Shown one piece after another: positions 58,080 to 64,000 of a stretch of 64,000 nt of DNA. The notes beneath the pieces are model-generated. The model worked only from the letters and a program-made list of their open reading frames with translations, was not told the DNA's origin and did not search any database. Position 1 is the first letter of the stretch. Each line of letters begins with the position of its first letter. A program made the position numbers and the translations under genes. This stretch comes from Stromatinia cepivora (lineage: Eukaryota > Ascomycota > Leotiomycetes > Helotiales > Sclerotiniaceae). The DNA lies in NCBI GenBank assembly GCA_014898415.1, contig RCTD01000027.1, positions 851,254-915,253 on the forward strand. The letters are read 5' to 3'.

Positions 58080-61000
58080 ATGACTAATTATTAAATCTCC
58101 TTTTCTCCTTCTAATTTTTTTGAATTTGATATTAATGAATTATTTAATGATTTTCGAAACTCTAGGGATTTCAAAGCCAAATTGGCTTTTCAAGAAATTG
58201 ATGAAATATCATTTCTTTTTTATTATTCAGTATTTCAATTTATTCTTTATGATATCTGTCAAATTTGTATTCAAAATTTTAAAAATCATTTGTAAAATAA
58301 ATATCTTTTCGATTTAATTTCTATTCATAAAAAAAAAATGATTCAAGAAACTTGTAATATATTTAATTCTTTAAATATTGAATCAATTGATCAAAATCTT
58401 CATTTAATTCATTTATTCAAATCTGAATTCTCTTTAACTCCTTTCCCTGAATTATCTATCAAATCCTTATTTCAATATTCTCTTTGCAATATAATAAAAT
58501 CTAATTTAAAAAATCTCAAAAAACATATCAATTCTGATTATAAAGATTTTTCTTTGGATTTGTATTTCAATCTTATTTAAAATATTTCGGGACAAGAATT
58601 ATTATTAAATCGTTTCTTTTTTGAAGTTCAAATAAAGGAAAAGTATGATTCTAATGAAAATTCTAATTCGATTTAAAATGATATTATTGAAGTAAATGAT
58701 GATTTATCATTATCTTTTTCTTTCAATTTGAATTTAATTAAAAAGAATTGAAAAAATAATTTTGATTTTAAATTGAAAAATATCGAAAAGAAGATTGATT
58801 CTATTAAAGTTGATAGAGAAAATCTTATTTTATTTTAAGAATATATTAGATATATCGAATATATTCAAAAGTTTGATATTAAAGATTTGAAATTGTATTT
58901 TAATTTTTATATTGTTTTTTCAAGTTATATAATCCAATTTGTTTTTAAAATAATTCTTTTTAATTTAGAAATCTTATTATATTTGAGTTTAGAAAAAGTA
59001 GTATTTCTGAATAAATCTCATTTGAATATTTTGAATAACTTTGAAAAAGATAAAATCAGAAATAAAGATTTCAAATTTCTTTATAATTCTAATAATTGTA
59101 ATAAATATTTTGCTTTTTTTAAGATCTTTTTTAGTTTCATTTTATATACTTTTTATTTTCATTTTATTAAATTCTATTCTGATTTTAAAGATTTGAAAAC
59201 TAAAGTGAAGAATTTATTTAAAAAAGTTGTTTTTTTCAATAAAATTTTAAATTCTGAAAAGATTTTAGAATTTATTATCAAAAATAATAAAAAGTCTTTT
59301 ATTAAAAAAACAAATAAAGTTAAATTTAATAATTTGAAATCAAATCAAAAAAATAATAATTCAATTGCTTCTGAAAATTCAAATGATTTTGAGAAATCTA
59401 ATTTAGATGATTTAAATGATTTAGATGAATTAGATGAATTGAATGATTCTGATGATTTGAATAATTCAAATGAATCATTTAATTTATCTAATTCATCTAA
59501 ATCATTTAAATCATTTGAATTAGATTTATTGGGATTGAATTTTAATTCTATTATTGAAAATTTTGTTGAAATTAATGATTCAGATAATGAATCATTGATT
59601 GAAATAAGAGATTTAATTTTGGATATTATAATTGTTTGTTTTAAACAAAAAACTGATTTAAATATCTTTGATAATCTTATTAATTGTTTTTTCGTTTATC
59701 AATCTATTCGAAATAATAATTTCATTAAAGATATTCTTTAATTATTCTAATATTATTCCCAATTTATTTTTTGTAATCAATTATACATTATTGAATATTC
59801 TATTTGATAATTGATTCTTTCTTTTATTTATAATCTAAATTTGATTTTAGCTCGATTTATGATTAATTATTTTCAAAATCATAATCAAAATGTTTTAGCC
59901 GAAATTTTCTTATATTGTAATTATATTTTTAAAATAAATAAAGAATTATCTAATGAAAGTTCTATTATTATTAATTCTAATTATACAAATATGCTTTTTT
60001 ATAAAGATATTATTATTAATGTAAATGATTTAAAGAAGTTATTTAAATCGATTTTAAATTCTGTTTATTCTTTTTTTAATGAATCAATTCTATTGAATAT
60101 TGATTTAAAAGAATTTTCATATATTAGATTGGAAGATTTTAGTAAATTCGAAAATCGTAAAGATAAAACTCCTTTTAAATCTTTCAAAGATTTTCATCCA
60201 AATATTAAATCAAATGATGAATTTTTAATCAATAAAATAATTAAAATTGAAAGATTACGAGATCAATTCTTTATAATTTCGAATAATAATTTAAAATTGA
60301 ATAAATCGAATTACAAGGATTACTTGAAGAATATTTTAAAATTCAAAAAGATACTTTTATTATTAATTTATTTAATTAATAATTTATTTTTAAAAAGTAC
60401 TGAATTATATATATTAAGATATCAGAATTCGAATAAAGATCAAAGAAAGCTATTTTTAGATATTGATAGTTCTTTATTTATTATTAATATCTTTATTGAT
60501 AAATCAAGATCTTATATAAAATTTTATACTTCCAAATTTAAATATTTTTTTATATCAATTTCTAATATTTTATTAAAATATATTATTTGTATTAATCTTT
60601 TATAAAAGTTTTAAATATTATCAATTCCAAATTCGATTTCAATTTAATGAATTTTTATTTAAAATATTTCAATTAGTGTTTTCTTGTTTCTTCAAATCTA
60701 ATATATCTTCTTCAAAAATATTCTTAATTAATATTAAATCTTAATTTGAATCTTCAAAAATACAAATAAATAATTATAGGAATTATAAAAGAATTTATAA
60801 AAGAAAGGATTAATTTAAATGATTTAATTTTTGAAGATGATTTGATTCAAATTAATATATATCAAATTCAGAATAATTTAATGGAATATAATTCCGAAAT
60901 CGATTTTATATATTATAAATGTTCTATAATTATATTTAAAAATATCTTTTTAAATAAGCAGAATAAATATTTAGAATTAAGTTTATATTTTTATGAATTT

Positions 61001-63050
61001 TTTGGGTTGAAAGATTATATGATTGAATTGAATCCTTTTGTTAATAATATAAATATTAGAAATCAAATGATATTGAAAAAAAGGATTCAAAATTAAATAA
61101 TTTATTAGTAAAATATAATAAAGAATCTAATTCTTATAATCTTTATAAGTATTATCGAAAGAGTAATTCTATTAATGAAAATTCGAATAAAATGATTAAA
61201 AAGCTGAAAGTTTCAGAATTTCAATCATTCTTTAATACTGCTTTTTCTAATTCTATTTTAAATCAATTATTAAAAGAATTTTTAAATAATTCAATTACCT
61301 CTTTTCATATCCTAGAATAAAAGATTTTAATAAAAAGTATATTATTGAAAGTTCCTTATATTTTAGGGGTTTTGTTTATAAATAATGATAAATCTTTGAA
61401 TTATTTATTAATTAATGCTTTAATTATTTTAAAAATCATTATAATGATTATCCCTTTGATTACTTTAAAAGCTGATATTTTTAATAAAACCAAAAACTTT
61501 AATATTCCTTATTCTATTTGAAAAGAAAAATGAGAGTTTAAAAATTTTATTTTAATTAGTATTGAATTAATTATCAAAGAAAGCTTTATAATGAAATTGA
61601 TTGAATTAATTGATCAAAAGAAGATCGATCGATTTATAATTGATAAATATCATTTGTTGATTATTAATTCTAATTATCGAAATATTATATTTCGTTTTCG
61701 ATCTCTTTTATTAAATAAATATCAATTTGTTTTTTTAATTGGTACTTTGCCTCTTTCTATTGAAAAGCAATTAATGAATTATTTATCTTTGAAGAATATT
61801 TCAATTATAAAAGTATTTAGTATTCGAAATAATATTGTTTATAAAACTAGGGTTTTTGATTTATTTAATATAAAAAAGTAATTTGCTGAAGTTCAAATTT
61901 ATATTGAAAATTTCAAATCTATATCATTTTTAAATGATAAAATAAGATTATTATATTTTATTCTTTTAAGAAAGATATAGTTTCTTTATCGAATTTCTTG
62001 AATTGTTTTTTTTATTATTCTGATTTAGATTTAAAAAAGCAAAATCATATTTTAAAGAATTTCTTTATTGTTTTGATGAATTTAATCGAATTATTGTTAG
62101 TATATCTGGTTTAAAAGAAAGAATTGATTATTCTAATATATGTTTAGTTATTTATTTTAAATTTTATTGGTTTTTTTATTGGTTTTCTATAGGGTTCTAA
62201 TAGAAAAGGAAAAGATTTAAGATTTAATGAATTTTGTTTCTTTTATAATAAATCTGAAGAGAATAATAAAACTGGTGATATTGATTTAGATCGAATTGAA
62301 TTACATTAATATTTAAGGGAATCTCTATATAAATATAAAGTTATCGATCTATATTTAGATAATAATATTATTAATAAATGTTTACCCTTTCAAGAAATAT
62401 ATAATTTGTATATAAAGAAAAAGGAATTAGCGAATATACAAATTTATTATATAAAAATTCAGAGAATTCAATGAAATAAGAAAAGAAAGTTTGTTTACAC
62501 AATAATAACTGATTTATATTCAAATAAATATTGGATTTGTAGTATAATTCAATTGTATGATTTGAATGAATCTTTTCAAACAGATGATTATAAATTTAGT
62601 GATTGTTTTAATTGAAATGATTATTTAGATAATCATTTTATAGAGAAGAAAATAAAAAATTTCAATAATTTCAATATTCTATTAATTCTAAATAATTGTT
62701 GTTTTAAATGCTTATTTCTCATTTATTTTTTGTTTTGTTTTTAAACAAATTTTTAATAAAAAAAATATATTTTCTTTAAATTTTATATGATTTTTCTTTT
62801 TGATTTTATTTGAAATACAAAATAACAAATTCAAGATTTCATTTTCAAAGATTCTTCGAATGAATTTTTTAAATCTTTTTTTTATATTGAAATTATCAAT
62901 AATCGAATTGCTTTTTATAAGAAGTTTTTTAGTAAGATTCATATCGATGAAATTGATATAAATTCTATTTATGGATTCTATTTTCTTTTTAGGAATTTTA
63001 ATGATTCTACTTTTTCCTAATGATTTTCTTTCTTTTTGTTTTACCAATTT
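58080..63050 (+). pseudogene. Telomere-linked RecQ-like helicase, RIP-inactivated
   Basis: One frame runs from ATG 58080 to 60605, broken only by RIP-type stops (TAA 58092, 58578, 58674 and others), then continues in shifted frames to about 63050. Order: N-terminal part; acidic low-complexity Asp/Asn/Ser linker (59398-59540); a region at 59850-60930 with ARFMINYFQNHNQNVLAEIF, a decayed L-T-G-G-x-P-A-R-G-T-E-L block (INNLFLKSTELYILRY) and a decayed A-G-H-S-S-R-T-A block (NNLMEYNSEIDFIYY). Then the helicase: motif I about 61372-61395 (NNDKS for G-x-G-K-S), motif II 61642-61653 (DKYH for D-E-x-H), motif III 61738-61752 (IGTLP). This is the layout of subtelomeric RecQ-like helicases of ascomycetes. 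Stops and the altered motif II exclude activity. Confidence 0.85.
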
Positions 63051-63350
63051 CCAATATATATTATATATTATTTTAAATTTTTAATATTTTTAATAATAAA
63101 ATTAAAATGTAAAGATTGAAAGGTTTTATTATTATAAGAATATAATTTATTAATATTATTATTCTTAATATAAAAACCGATATTTTTTAGTATAGCTTTT
63201 ATTTTAATAAAGAATGAATTATTATTATCTTATTTTAGAATATTGTTTTGTGAATATAAATATGAATGAATATAATGAATAAATAAGATTTTTATAGATT
63301 GATATTTTAATATTATAATAGAATTATAAAGAATTGAAATATTGAAAGAT
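63051..63350. other. AT-rich spacer after the helicase pseudogene
   Basis: No ORF or motif recognised. A minus-strand ORF at 63047-62712 just before it is rich in Lys/Ile and opposite the helicase tail. I regard it as a shadow. Confidence 0.5.
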
Positions 63351-63740
63351 AATATCGAAAGGGTATATTAAAAGATTATATATTGAAGAATTAATATAAA
63401 TAGATTATATATTTTATATTAAAAGATTATTTATTAAAAGATTATATATTTTATATTAAAAGAATAATTTCTATTGAAAGATTATTTATTGAAAGATTAT
63501 TTATTGAAAGATTATTTATTGAAAGATTATATATTGAAAGATTATATATTTATATTGAAAAAATAATATTGAAAATTAATATTAAAAGATATATAACCCT
63601 AAGATTATATATTGAAAGATTATTTATTGAAAGAATAATATTAAAAGAATAATATTAAGAAATAATTTATTAAAGATTAATATTAAAAGATTATATATTG
63701 AAAGATTATATATTGAAAGATTATTTATCAAAAGATTAAT
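63350..63740. repeat. AT-rich minisatellite, 15-bp unit GAAAGATTATWTATT
   Basis: At least fifteen imperfect units, for example four in a row at 63475-63540 (GAAAGATTATTTATT repeated), with variants AAAAGATTAATATT. Purine-rich on the plus strand. It contains one ATAACCCTA (63593-63601), similar to a single fungal telomere repeat unit but isolated. Subtelomeric position relative to the helicase supports a chromosome-end setting. Confidence 0.85.
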
Positions 63741-63850
63741 ATTAAAAATAATGGAAGAATAGATTTAAATTCATATATATAATATTTATTGAATTGATAA
63801 TAATGAAAGAATAGATTCGAATTTATAATATCAATAATATTATAATAACA

Positions 63851-64000
63851 GTCCCGGTGAGCTTTTATTATAGGCTCTCTTATAGGCTTAAAAGTCCCCC
63901 GGTGAGCTTTTATTATAGGCTCTCTTATTAGGCTTAAAAGTCCGGTGAGCTTTTATTATAGGCTCTCTATAGGCTATAAAGCCTAAGCTATCCCGGTGAG
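63851..64000. repeat. Unmutated tandem array, 43-51-bp unit, running off the window
   Basis: Units begin GTCCCGGTGAG (63851), GTCCCCCGGTGAG (63894), GTCCGGTGAG (63940) and TCCCGGTGAG (63991). Each contains GCTTTTATTATAGGCTCTCT and TAGGCTTAAAAG. The third is longer and has the inverted pair TATAGGCTATAAAGCCTA. Spacing is 43, 46 and 51 bases. The array keeps G/C bases that everything around it has lost. It continues beyond 64000. Confidence 0.9.

Noticed and set aside
58887..60605. Two long ORFs (284 and 264 aa) considered as independent new genes
   Set aside because: They share one frame with each other and with 58080-58580, are separated only by RIP-type stops, and together give the N-terminal and recombinase-like part of the helicase family.
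62712..63047. Minus-strand ORF of 111 aa, Lys/Ile-rich
   Set aside because: Opposite to the plus-strand tail of the helicase pseudogene. Composition is what AT-rich antisense DNA gives by chance, and no motif is seen.
63593..63601. ATAACCCTA resembling a telomere repeat
   Set aside because: A single unit in an AT-rich minisatellite. No tandem CCCTAA/TTAGGG is present, so no telomere is called.
1..64000. CRISPR arrays, bacterial operons, rRNA or tRNA genes
   Set aside because: No regularly spaced repeats with unique spacers, no ribosomal or tRNA-like folded sequence, and spliceosomal introns plus LTR elements point to a eukaryote. The AT content is explained by RIP rather than by an organelle or endosymbiont genome.

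Overview
This window looks like an AT-rich, transposon-packed chromosome segment from a filamentous ascomycete fungus. Four things point there: Ty3/gypsy and Ty1/copia LTR retrotransposons with 5-bp target duplications, Tc1/mariner and Fot1/pogo transposons, one intron-containing gene of the fungal PD-(D/E)XK nuclease-like family, and a decayed subtelomeric RecQ-type helicase. Nearly every repeat copy differs from its siblings by C-to-T or G-to-A changes, and reading frames are closed by stops of the CAA/CGA/CAG/TGG-to-stop type. This is the signature of repeat-induced point mutation (RIP). I name the families A (gypsy, 282-bp LTR), B (gypsy, 320-344-bp LTR), C (copia-type, 308/309-bp LTR), copia (166-bp LTR) and D (short gag-only LTR element, 150-bp LTR). 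No species is assigned.

Positions 1-35190 are one nested stack. The outermost unit, A0 (a gypsy entering from outside the window), carries a copia copy (only 1-497 is in the window) and element C (1191-32210). C was split by A1 (8633-31362). A1 was split by a second copia (9832-16691, itself holding a 1379-bp mariner) and by B1 (22610-30980, holding a second 1379-bp mariner in the opposite orientation). Five insertions (C, A1, copia-2, B1, and further right A2, B2 and D as well) have paired LTRs and perfect 5-bp duplications, so the order of events can be read directly.

Positions 35191-39415 break the pattern. A decayed Fot1/pogo transposase (minus strand) with an unmutated 3' flank is followed by a GC-balanced island holding one apparently intact gene: a four-exon, 450-residue PD-(D/E)XK nuclease-like protein (37630-39159, minus).

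Positions 39416-55142 are retrotransposons again: B2 (39416-45819, plus), B3 (45824 onward, plus), the complete A2 (46033-53088, minus) inserted in the B3 LTR, and a truncated A3 (54519-55142, plus) inserted in B3. B-family copies carry a decayed antisense ORF between integrase and 3' LTR that overlaps the end of pol on the other strand. D (55390-57065) is a gag-only LTR element.

The right end, 57800-64000, is subtelomere-like: short tandem repeats, a roughly 5-kb plus-strand pseudogene of a telomere-linked RecQ-like helicase, a 15-bp AT-rich minisatellite and an unmutated 43-51-bp tandem array running off the window. No rRNA, tRNA or CRISPR was seen. The only gene likely to make a functional protein is the PD-(D/E)XK one.
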